DNA of 64,000 bases, taken from Sphagnum magellanicum (lineage: Eukaryota; Streptophyta; Sphagnopsida; Sphagnales; Sphagnaceae). Location: contig CM038926.1 in NCBI GenBank assembly GCA_021904315.1, positions 2,450,718 to 2,514,717 on the forward strand. The letters run 5' to 3'. Shown here one piece after another: positions 10,937 to 22,618 of this stretch. The number at the start of each line of letters is the position of its first letter. Position 1 is the stretch's first letter. The notes below the pieces were generated by a model, which was not told where the DNA came from, searched no databases, and was given only the letters and a program-made list of their open reading frames with translations. A program made the position numbers and the translations under genes.

Positions 10937-13900
10937 ATTAGGAGTGAACTTTGCATGCTTTGTTTGCCACTACATTAAAATGTTCCTATGAGAAGTAAGG
11001 TGATAGAATGTGGATAGATCTATATTAAACTAGACTAATAATGCCAAAATAGCATGGATTTTAATTACATGTACTAATCTTCCCAAAAGAATAGCAATGT
11101 CTCATATTGGTTTCATCCCGTTAAGAAGATTTGATGGTAATGTTTGTTACTCTGGCTAGTTGCATGTAACTCTTGGTTGCACAAAGCCAATGCAAAAAAT
11201 GTTGTGCAGTCATTTTAAAGTAGACTCCTTGAATCTAATTTGGAACCTAACCAATTCAAGAAGACAATAACAACCTTGTTGCCATACACATACACTATCT
11301 CTCCAACATGTCCCAACATTAACATCCATGTATAGTTTAAATACCAGAACTCTATTAGTCTTGCATTGCTCCTTATGTGCATTATATTAAAATCAATTCA
11401 CTAAGTTCTGTTGAATGTTACATAACCTATGCACAACATGTGTATGAATTACAAAAATGCACCTAATGTTTACATTTGCAGAATGTTGCAATCCAAAATG
11501 TAATAATCATGTATACCCTTGTTGTACCTACCATGCATTACATGTTTAGGGAATGGAACACCTCTTGGCCTAGTGCCGCTCCTTATGTGCATTCATGAAA
11601 AAAATGTCACCTGGACAATCAATGAACCACTTACACAAATGCCACCATATCATATGATAATCCACCAAAAGAGATTACATTGTTATCTAAAATTCACACA
11701 TTTCTTACCTACCTACCACAACACACACTTGAATACGGTCAGGTTGTGAGCCAACACAACTAGACATCGATATTCTCTAGTTGGCATTCCTTAAGCAATC
11801 GTTGAAGATGGAACAACACCTACCAATCTAACATTGTCGACCAACATGTCGACCAACTAGGTAACCATAAACCTTTGCTTACCTAGGTTTCACACACATG
11901 ACTGCATATACTAATGCAAATCAACCATTAAAGCCAATGGTCAATGAACTAATGAGATTTCAAATGAACCACAAACGTAACAATGCCTAGTAACAAATAT
12001 GTCCATAATGTGAAAAAAAGAAGAAAGTAAAGTAGTTTATTACACATAATTTAATCATTTCAACTCGTTGTCCAAGTGGATCAACATGGTAGGTGCTTCA
12101 ATTGTGGTCAAATTCACACCTCTAAAGCTAAACAAAACACCATTTGTTAGATTGCATACATTGGCTACATTAGACATTGCCCTTAAATCCAACCCTAAAA
12201 ATAAAATTCGGCCTTAAATTAATGTAGTATTTGGGACTGCAATGACCAAAAACCAATATTGCCACAATACATATTACAATGTGCAATACATTAGGCTCAT
12301 GTGCAATTGTTTCAATGGTCAGATAAAATTAAGTTGTAGCCAAATGGGATTACACGGTCAAAATTAATTTGAACTTTTTGAAAACTCAATAGCCCTACTT
12401 AACAGGTGGTCTTTAAAGGCAAATCCTTTAATGAACCCCCCCCCCACCCTCCCCCTTTACAAAAAACTTGAAATCTAGGATTCCTACAATATTCCACGAA
12501 CAATGATCGAGGAAGGGATGTAGGCAAGGAATACACATGTACTTGATTATACCTCTAGTGTAGTTACATGCACATTGTGTTTTGGTGGAATTCCCAACCT
12601 CACAACCTCCATGAACGTTCTCGTCTACTCAAATTATGAGAGAATCAAATCTTGGCTATTAGCATTCAAATTAGAACTAGTAGCTCCATGACGAACTAAT
12701 TATTGCACTTGATCCTCCTTCGGCTTTAATCTTGCATCTTTGGCATTGAAACTATAGGTGCACATTACAAAGCTCACGCTTTACTAGGTGTTCAAGGTGA
12801 AGGTGGAGTGTATGTGACAAGGTGACAAAATCACACTATAGTGTCTATGGTGACAACTATGTATCATATTAGGGTTAATATAGTTGGTGAAAATATTTGT
12901 GGCAATTACGATTAGGGTTGATAGAATTGGATGGACGTGAATGGTGCATTCTACATGTCCATACAAAGGTTAAGATTCATACAACACCATTTTTGGAACT
13001 TCCATGGATTTGCTCCTACCCAAACACAAAAGGTAACACCTTTTCATAATTATTTGTTGCCATTTTTTTGTTTTCAATTTTGTTTTCAATATGAATTTTC
13101 AGCCCGCCATCTTCCCCTTCTTGTAGATTTTTTTTTTTGAATGTCATTATCCATAAATCCATGTAGTAGCATGATGTCAAAGCCAAGCGATGATTTAATA
13201 TTTTCACATATTGAAGGCGAAGACAATCAAATTGCTTCAACAAGTTCATTGTCTGGAGATGGAGAGGAGTCTAAGTATTAGCCTTCTTACCCCCCCACCT
13301 AGCAGCCCTTCATATAAAAACAAGTCATGTGGTGCATCTATATTTAATATCACACCATGCCCATGTACAAGGATGAAGGTGGTTGTAAACAAATTGATGA
13401 TTACTAGCTCGATGTTTATGCAATCGGGTGTTGACAAGATGCATGTAAGTTTCCTTACCTTAAGGGAATTGTAGTCCATGAGTGCATTTTTGGGTTGGCA
13501 AGTTTGAAACCAATCTTGCTCCTTTGAATTCTGTTTGAATTTTACAACATTTAATTAGGGTTTAAATAAACTTAATTGTCAGATTTTTATTTGTTGTTTC
13601 TCCATGCCTGGTGTTGGAATGGTTGCCTATATCTAATCAATATGAAATGAGGTGAAAGCTTATCTCGACATGCCTACAAACCTAGTTTGAATGAAGATTA
13701 ATACCCATGGGTTTTTTATTAGTAGTTTCCTTTTTGAGTGCTAGCCACCTCGTGCTTGAAGTTACATGTTTGCTGCTAGAAATGCATTAAAATTTGATAT
13801 GCAAACTCAACATAATGGTTTGCTGAAGTTTTGGGTAGAATGATGTATATAGAGTATCTACATTGTCCACTGTTGGGAGATGCAATAGTTAGGATTGGGT

Positions 13901-14949
13901 GGCATGTGGTCATGGCTATCCATTGAAACCTAACTCATCAAAGTAACATGGATATTTATTGAAAAGCCCAAGCTTGGATGTTTAGGTCCCAAATTATTTG
14001 TTCAACCATGCATTGATTTGCTCCTTACATGCAATCCATATTATCGGTAGGAGCAACAATCCCCATCCCTAGCTGTGTCATTAGCATTGGAAGCATTCCC
14101 ACGGTTCCTTACTTCATTTTGTGCCCTACACCCTACACCTATTCTCTCCCATCCATCAACCTCCAACCTTGCCATATACCCCCCCATTAAAGGCGCCCCT
14201 AAAATGCCTCCTTTAACCTAATTGACATTGTAGACATTCTTGGCATCATGCTTCATGCACTTGGCATTTGAGCCACCAAGTAAAATAACTATCATGCTAA
14301 TGTTACAAACTTGTAAGTTTATTCTAATGGGTTTATGCAATCCATCTTCCTTTTGATCATTAGATTTTTTCAGGAATCAAACAAAAACATCTTTAATTTC
14401 AACAAACTTATAGAGTCCCATTTCCCCTTTTAGATTCTAGGCAACAATATCTTAATGGATTTTTATTTTTTTGGTGTAGAAGAGGTATTCTAAGTGCCAA
14501 GAAAACCTTGGTAGGTTTTTCTTGGGCAAGGACAAAAAAAATTCAGAAGTTTTTTTTTGGCAAAAGAAAACATGTCGAGATACTCTTGGTAAGTGTTAGC
14601 GCAATTAGGTTCAAAAATGAACTTGTGCTTAATAGAAATTGTGTTCACAATTTAGGGTTTCTTCATATATTAGTTTAACAATGTTTATACATCAATTTAG
14701 GATTACATTTGTGAAGGTTGGATAAGTCCAAATAGATTAGTATTTGTGGAACTTAATTCAATTTGATGTTTGCTCCAAGACATGATGTTCTATTGCGGAT
14801 TTATCTACATCCACAAGTATGTGTTCTTCTTCAAAAAATTCATTCACAATCTTTGCATAAAAAAAATCTTTGACCATTTTTCACTTTACAAGCAACACTA
14901 TTAGGGCTACCAAAGCCTTGGACGCCAAATCTTGACTTTGGAATCGAAT
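10937..14949. other. Non-coding or unrecognised sequence 3' of the CACTA relic
   Basis: I see no supportable gene. Open frames up to 87 codons (around 13016-13479) have no family character and overlap on both strands. There is a C-rich run at 12427-12450 and scattered short homopolymers. The stretch may be interior or subterminal CACTA sequence if the element's far end is at about 15558. Confidence 0.5.
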
Positions 14950-15219
14950 ATGGAGGTATTTATGGAGGTGCTAGAGCTTCTCATTGAAATGGCCATGTTC
15001 GAGCTTGACGTTGAGCATGTTCACAGCTTCGATATTAACTACCCTGTCAAGAAACGTTCCATGAGGTTGCTTGATTGTGAGTAAGTTGTCCACTTGCATC
15101 AATATTATGCATTCCTTCAATTATTTATGTTGTATGCCTCACATTTTCCTCTCTTTATTTGCAGAGTGTTGTCTCCATTGAGGAGCTTCCTTTCATTTGG
15201 GGACGATGAAATGCTCTAA
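14950..15219 (+). CDS. Possible two-exon hypothetical ORF (61 aa), gene-fragment candidate
   Basis: The proposed CDS joins 14950-15080 to 15165-15219. The donor is a perfect GTAAGT and the acceptor is a pyrimidine-rich stretch ending TTTGCAG. Splicing keeps the frame open across the junction to a TAA. The product is acidic and hydrophobic at its N-terminus (E-L-L-I-E-M-A-M-F-E-L) with a basic P-V-K-K-R-S patch. I do not recognise it. The intron-like structure, unusual for random AT-rich DNA, suggests a captured host-gene fragment or an element gene. It could also be a remnant of a longer gene whose upstream exons I did not find. Confidence 0.3.
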
Positions 15220-15418
15220 GATCCTACCATTTCTTTTCTAGCTACCATCCTATGATGAGGTTCAAGCCCTGGCTCTCAAGTCCTTGGCTTCACCTCCTTC
15301 ATGAAAGCTTCCTGCAGTTATTATCCAAGAGTTAAAACTTTCATCAGTGAAGAAGCATTATAACATGTTTAGGATTTTTTTAAAGCTTAAGGGTGTTTCA
15401 TCGAGTTTATGAACCCGT

Positions 15419-15456
15419 TGGGTGGTCCTAAGGTTGGGTGGTCCTAAGGTTGGGTG
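15419..15456. repeat. Short tandem repeat, ~16-bp unit, 2.4 copies
   Basis: GGGTGGTCCTAAGGTT is repeated head to tail and followed by a third partial GGGTGG. There is no coding context. Confidence 0.85.
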
Positions 15457-15540
15457 GAGAACTCTAATGGTGTTTTTATGTTTTTCCCCAAACTTTCTTT
15501 TTATATTAGTTTTCATTCAAAGCTCCTTTTAAGTCATCTT

Positions 15541-15558
15541 CCTACAACACTTGTAGTG
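15541..15558. other. Candidate CACTA terminal sequence
   Basis: The + strand reads CCTACAACACTTGTAGTG. Its reverse complement starts CACTACAAG, the usual start of plant CACTA termini. It lies on the correct (5') side of the minus-strand transposase relic, about 8 kb away. The motif is also a small palindrome (CTACAA-cac-TTGTAG). The partner terminus is lost at the junction, so no target duplication can be tested here. Confidence 0.25.
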
Positions 15559-15622
15559 TCTATGTCGAAGCTTATACATACCACAATGTTGGAAATTTTT
15601 TTGTCAAACAAGATTGACAGTA

Positions 15623-18600
15623 TACTGCTACTTGTTGGAATGCCCTTTCCAATTCAAATCTTAATTATAGGATCAATTGTTTATTCTTCCATTAGTAGAA
15701 AACCCCCCTTTTGCAACTACATTTTTTATTATTGTTCAACTATAAACCAAATCGAAAACTACACATATAGTTGCAATTTATTTTTTACAACTAGGAAATA
15801 TTTTTTGCAATTGCTAACTAGTAATGTCGAAAAGTACAAGTCGAGAGTGAAATTACAATCAAAAGTGTATGCCACGTGTCAACACCACAACAATAGCCAT
15901 TACTTATTGATTTAGTTGAAAATTACTTTACTAATATAATCGAGGGATGTTGTCAACTGCATTTGATTAATGGATGAACTTCATCCACTAACTAAGCATG
16001 ACACTAGCCAAAAATATAATTACAATTTCAACTAGGTTGCAACTATGTAAGTTGAACATTTCGACTATGTTGCAATTATGTAAATTGAACATTTGGCCAG
16101 TGGTTTGGCAACACATGGCACATTCATAAAATGTAGGGTCAACGCATAGTTAAATGACATGTGACACATCCACATCAATAGTTTAGGCCACATGGTGCTT
16201 AATAATAAGTTAGGTCTAAACCTAGGCACCTAGGTTAAACCTAACATAGGTCATTTAATCTAGGCTTAAATTAGGGCTAGACCTAGGCACCTATGTTATG
16301 CCTATACCTAAACCACATGGCAATTAATAAATGAACTCTTATTTCATTTGGTTTAGCCTTTTAAAGTTGAACCTTTTTTATTGGCTCATCCCAAATGGCT
16401 ATTAGATTTTTATGTTTATTTTGTTCTTTAATAATCCTAGTGCACTCCTTTATATAGTTTGGATTCATGGAATGGAAACCAAATAATATGGGATAAAAGT
16501 TTTAATTGTAACCTAGGGAAAACACACTTATCATCGAACACTTAACAATATTGGATCATTATAACTTTTTTGTCCATGGTCTATTCCTTTTGAAACTTAA
16601 ATTTTTTTTGTAATCCTCCACTTGGCGTATCCAAATCTGTAAAAAATGCTACAATCTAATGGAATATGAGCAAGATATGCCTTTTCAAAGTGAAGGTGGT
16701 TGTGCTTTGGATTTTTTCATAAGTGTTCAGTATGATTTTGAAGCTTTAACTCTTCAATTATTATTTTTTTAACTTTTCACTTTGAACATTTTTTATATAT
16801 TTTGAGATAGCACATTTGTAGCCTTTGAAATCATTCAAAATGAATGAGAAATAAACAAGATATAGTTGTTGGAAGTAAAGGGGGTCTAGAAACAAAATTT
16901 GAGACAAAATATCACTTTTTCTTTTCTTGTGTTCTTTGTTTTGTTCCTTTGTTTTTGAGGTTCAAAGAACATTTGTAGCTCTTTATTTTGCACTTCCAAT
17001 GACATTAAAAAAATTCAATTTAATGTTGAAATGAAGGAAAACTTGAAAGTGGTTGGTGATAGAATACCATTTGCTGTCCACCCTAGTTGTAACTTAGTTG
17101 TAATTCAAATAATTATAATCTAGTTGTACAAGCTAGTCTAAGTTAATTAGGCCTAGACCTAAACTGATAATCTACCTAGCCTAGGTTTAGGTACTTACCT
17201 TAATTACTTATAATAATTATTCATCAACTATTTTTAACCATAGAGTTGTATAATTAAATAATTAAACATATTATCATCATTTATTAAATAATATGTTGAT
17301 TTTTTTTGAAAAATCAAATGTATTTATCTATTAAATAATTAATTACCACCAAATATTTTTGAAAATTCGAAATTCATTATAAATTCTGATTAACATTTCA
17401 TAAAACAAAGAATTAATTCAAATATAAATATTTAGTAATAGGCTTTATATGATATTTTAATTACAGTAATCATTATGATGTTGTGATAATTAATAATTGA
17501 CTACAATTACAAAAATAACATTAATAATAATATTGTAGCTAGTAATTAGGTTAGGCTAGTTATTTAATTATTTTTATTCATATTTTTATTTAACTTGTTG
17601 GAACTATTCAATGACCTAGTATAATAAATATTAAATAAAAAAACATATATAGTATAATAGTGTTAAATAAAATAATTTCAGAAATTATATGATAAATTAT
17701 AAAATATATTTACTACTTATTCAAAAAAATATTATAATTTAATCATAAATAAATACTTTTAATAGATGAAAATTTTATTGGAACTAATTGCAAAAATTAG
17801 AATAAAAAAAAAAAAAATAATTATTATTATGTCTCATTACATGATATGTTCTAAACCAAAATTGAATCTACATGAAAATAATAAATTACACATGTATTGA
17901 ACATATATTTTTTAAAAAAACCTAAATATCCTTACTTGATATATTGTAAACTAAAATTGAATTACATGGAAATTATAAATCATGCATGTATTGAACATAC
18001 ACATTATTAAGTTGACTTATATTGCAAAATTTATTTAAAATTTATTTTCAGATTAAAGTGTAATATTTATATGCACACAAAAATTCATCATACATGTAAT
18101 TAGTCATGTATACAAAAGCAATTTGCATGTACCTTAATAATTAATGAATATTTACTGCAATTTTAAAAGTATATTAAGACATCATACGTATAAAAATGTA
18201 TAAACATTAAAGTTCCAAAATTTTATGAATTATGTATCATTACTTGATTTGTTGTAAATTAACATTTGATTTTCAAAGAAATAATAAATTACATATATTG
18301 AATTTACATTATTACAAACCTATATTTCAAAAATTCCTTAAATTTTATTTTGAAATTAAAATTTAATATTTATATGCACCAACAAAATTGCATCATACAT
18401 AAGCATTCATTTCCATAAATAAAATTTACATGTAATTTAATGTTTAATGAAATTTTATTGCAATTTTTTTAAATGTTGAGATATCATGTCTATAAAGATT
18501 AATAAACATTAAAGTTCCACAAAAATATATTAATTATGTATCATTATTTGATATGTTGTAAACTAAAATCCAATTTACATATAAATAATAATTAAGTGTA

Positions 18601-20361
18601 TTGAACATGCATATTATTACAAATTTATATTTCAGAATTTCCTTAAATTTCCTTCAATCAAATTTTATTATTTGTGTGCACAAAAAAAATTGCATCATAC
18701 ATAGCCATTCATTTTATACAAAGATAATTTACACATAATGTAATCTATTAATGAAGGTAGATTTTTTGTTTATTGTTTTATTCTGTCATGTTGAAATTTC
18801 TTAAACCAAATTACTTCATATAATGCTATTGATATCTTTGAGAACCTAACAATGAATAAGGGTGCACTGACTTGGGTTGAAATGTTTTGGAGCTACAATG
18901 CAAAGGTTATTGATTATTGAACCATTTAAAAATAAACATTAATAAAATCATAAATAAATTTTTTACTCAAATCCAAAAGTAACTTGGTGTTGTTGGAAAG
19001 TAATTGCTAAGCTAGATTTAATGAAATTTATTTCATAATTTTCATATTTAAGGTGTGGAAGATATTGAATTTTGAATGAATTTTATTGTTGAAAATTTGA
19101 ACAAATTACAACAAATTGGGTTTAGAAAGGAAAATGAGTTGAATGTGTTAACATTTGGGGCCAACAACACATGTTACCTTATTTATCCATGAAGGAAGGT
19201 AGTTTGTTTTGTTTTGTCATAATGATATTTCCCAAACCACGGTGTTTTAAGTTATGCTATGGAATTTGTCATCAAAAAGTTCTCAATGAGTAGGGGTGCA
19301 ACAACTTGATTTAGAATGTTTGGAGTTACAGTGTGGAATCTATTGATTATTGAGCCATTTTTTCATTGAATTTTTTGAAAAACCAAGATTGAAAACTATA
19401 TTGGAACTTGGGGGCATTATTAGTATTCTTGGACAGCCCTCACCAAGTTTGATTTAATAAAGTTTATTTCGTAATTTTGAGACCTAAAATGTGAACAATA
19501 TTATTGAATTTTTGGTGGGTAAGTATTGTTGTTAGAAATTCAAACAAATTACAAACAAGGGGTTTGGGAGGAAAATTCAGTTGAATGCATTCAAACTTAG
19601 CCCAATGACATAGGGTACATTATTTTTTAATGAATTTTTATCATAATTTTAAATAAATATTAAGATATCATGTGTATAAAAATGAATAAACATTAGTACT
19701 AACATATTTTTTAAAAATTCTTAAACTTTATTTTGAAATTAAAGCTTAATATTTATATGCACAAAAAAAATCATTCATTTATACAAATAAAATTTACACC
19801 TAATTTAATGTTATCATAATTAAATAAATATTACAATATTATATGTACAAAATTAAAGTTGCCTATTAGTTGTTTAACTTAGTTGAAAAAGATAGTTGCA
19901 AACAAGATTGTATTTCATGCATCTTTTAGTACATTTTATCATCCAAAATAGTTGAACACTAGTCCATATTTTGATTGTGTGCCAGGTATAGAACTTTAGA
20001 TGCCAAGAATATTTCAAAAATGACTAGTTGAAACATGTTTCGCATTGTTTAACAACATAGTAATTGGAAGTTCCACTTGGAGACATTGTTGATGCTGAGA
20101 ATATTCAACAAATGACCACATAGTTGAAAAATGCTTTCAACTATATACCAATATAATAAACGAATCAACTTAATTGGTAATTTCCATAATTTTATTTAAA
20201 TTTTTAAAAGAATCCAATTGAAACATAGTTGCAAATGTCATGTAGATGAAAACTTTTGGTGAAAAAAAGAAGATTTTCTATTAGTGTACCCATGCAATTC
20301 CATGTTCTTTGGGTGTTTTTTTTTTTTTTTTTTGCATAGGTTTCCACATTAAATAACATGG
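15623..20361. other. AT-rich non-coding sequence, second copy
   Basis: This is a duplicate of 1-4737 with one extra A (run at about 17808) and one extra T (run at about 20316). It contains the same repeat arrays (about 17932-18754 and 18753-19634). No gene is supported. It is the flank into which the gypsy element inserted: the 4 bp immediately left of the LTR (20358-20361) are ATGG. Confidence 0.7.
20358..20361. repeat. Putative 4-bp target duplication ATGG (left)
   Basis: ATGG immediately precedes the LTR here and immediately follows the other LTR at 28446-28449. Four bases is shorter than the usual 5 bp for this superfamily, and a fifth base would not match (C versus G). Confidence 0.5.
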
Positions 20362-21298
20362 TGTAACCAAAAAGAACGGGGACACGAACGAATCCAAGGC
20401 ACAGAACTCGCACAGGTACCCGTCCGACCCCTCTTGCCACCACAACTGCATTCTTTCTAGGACAATCACTCTCAGCTGCTCTCCTAGTATTGCTGCAGTA
20501 CAATACCACTCTCCCGAAGCACACACTACAACCTCTAAGCACACAAGCTACTCCTCTGAAACTGCAAATCTACTGAGACAATGTGCGATTCGGCCCATGA
20601 CCCTCAGACCGGATCTCTCATCATGTAGCTACACAACTAGATGACAAGATAGACACAAAACCGAACCCTCAAAACAATTGTTCGATCTTTATTTCATGTC
20701 GAATACTCCGATAGCACAAGCATCCATGCTACTAGGATTATCTTGATCTGTACTGCTACTCCTAGATTCAGAAGCTCACGTCCGTCAGTTGCAGATCGCA
20801 GTGGAAGAGAAAAACAATGCAGACTGACCTAGAACGCTTACTAAGCTTCTGTTCTTCCTTTCTCTCACAACATCACCAACAAAAAAACAGATTGACTCCC
20901 TTCCATCTGGAGCTCTTCTCCACTTCTATTCCCAATGTCTACATTCTCTACCTCCTTCCTTACTGGTTCTTCTTCTTCTTCTTCCCCCCCGTTCTATTCT
21001 CCACTTCTGTTTAAATTAAGGTCCTACTTATCCTTCGTCTAACCGTTTCTGGTTTCTTCCAGAAGCTTGGTTAGCCCTTTGCAGATTGTTTCCCTCCAAA
21101 GCTCATCAATGAGGCGCCGCAATCCCTCATCAAATTCGCCGTCAAAGAGCCATGCATTCCATGCAAAGGAAATACCATCAACACAAAATCAGAGATCCGC
21201 TGTCACTCTCCATCAGAGGCGGCCAAACCGTCCCCTCGTTCACACGTCAAGTCCAGTCCAGAGAGTTTTCTGGAACGGTCACCCATTGTCCGGCTACA
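20362..21298 (-). mobile_element. 3' LTR of the gypsy element
   Basis: 937 bp, TGTAACC...GGCTACA on the + strand. It is bounded inside by the polypurine tract and outside by ATGG. It matches 27509-28445 along the whole length with about 3% differences and no indels. Confidence 0.95.
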
Positions 21299-21305
21299 TA
21301 TGTAA

Positions 21306-21318
21306 CCTTTCCCCTTTT
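21306..21318 (-). other. Polypurine tract
   Basis: AAAAGGGGAAAGG on the minus strand, seven bases upstream of the 3' LTR start in element orientation. This is the expected plus-strand primer. Confidence 0.82.
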
Positions 21319-21340
21319 GGAAAAACTAAGTCCCTCAGCT

Positions 21341-22597
21341 TCAATCAGGAGGAACATAGTAAATCTGTAGGTCCCTGCGAGACCTTTCCCACCGTCGTCC
21401 ATCAGCATCTTGGACAACACAGATCCGGCACCCTTCTTCGAAGTCAAAATCTCCCTTACCATCAGCATGCCCTATGAACTGGTAAGGGCCTTCCCAGCTG
21501 GCACTGAGCGCTCTTCTTTTGCCCGGAATCTTCATTTTTATCATAGAAACCCCTGCAACCAATCCTTCAAACAAATGCTTGCCTGCTCGGTTCGCATACG
21601 TACCCCTCTGCTTCTTCTATGCTTGGCCAACGTTGAGTAATACGTCCTTGTGTATACTGGCGATTAGTTTGACTTTCTCCAGGAATTGCTCAGCAGCGTT
21701 CTCCACACTGGAGGAATCATCGATCGCATCGGTCAGGGTGTTCAAGTGATTGTTCGCCCTGAGTCGGGGTGATCGACCAGTGAGGATCATGTACGGAGAA
21801 AGCTTCGTGCTTGCCTGCACTCCACATCGATAACCAAATAAAACTTTGGCAAGGTGATCATCCTAACAATTTGTGTTAGCCGGGTCAGCTGCCAAAACAG
21901 TAATTCCATGTTTGAGTGTCTTGATCATCCTCTCGGCCATCCCGTTGCACTGTGGCCACTGAGGTGCAGTGCGCTGGTGGTGTATGGCATAATCCCTGCA
22001 CATAGCTTCAAATTTGGCATCCCACTCACCCCCATTGTCAGTGAGAACAAACCTGGGAACCCCATACCTGCAAATCAGGTCGTCTTCCAAAAACCTAGCA
22101 GCAGTCTTGGCCCCGTGGTCAGCCACTGCTTTGGCTTCGCACCACTTCGAGTAGTGGTCGATCGCCACAAGGATATACTTGTTGCCCGCACTTGTCTCGG
22201 GTAGGGGACTAGCCGTGTCCAAAGCGATTCGATGAAATAGGTCACAAATCGGGATGCTCTTTAGACGTTCGTCTCCAGAGCGGATGCTTCCCTCACTCCT
22301 TACCAGTTGACATTGTTGGCAAGTTCTGACCATCCTTTTCACGCATTCAGTGCGATTGCTCCAGAAGTACCTCTGACATATTTCTGCCAGGGTCCTTTGT
22401 TCCCCAAAATGCCCCAGGTCCTTGTGCATTTGGGTCACTAATTCCATGCGTTCTTTAGGTTTGGGTACACACAACCCTTTGAAGTATAATTTTCCTTCCT
22501 TCCAGCAATAATGTTTTGCCCGTTTCCGGACTCTCCTCTTTTCCTGAGAACTAACTTCGTCAGGGACAGAACCCTCTCTGAGCCATCCCATACACAT
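21341..22597 (-). pseudogene. Ty3/gypsy integrase with two in-frame stops
   Basis: The integrase would insert the cDNA into chromatin. The zinc module has H58, H63, C93 and C96. The catalytic core has D127, D187 and E222, all present, with 34 residues between the second Asp and the Glu. The C-terminal part has W-E-G-P-Y (GPY/F module) and ends at 21341 with no chromodomain after it. TAG codons at 21863-21865 and 21617-21619 interrupt an otherwise single frame. A TAA at 22619-22621 separates integrase from the RT part of the same frame. The nearby W-E-D-T tract between that stop and the first Met reads as normal gypsy pol, so integrase does not begin as a separate gene. Confidence 0.95.
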
Positions 22598-22618
22598 TGT
22601 ATCTTCCCAGATGTCTGT

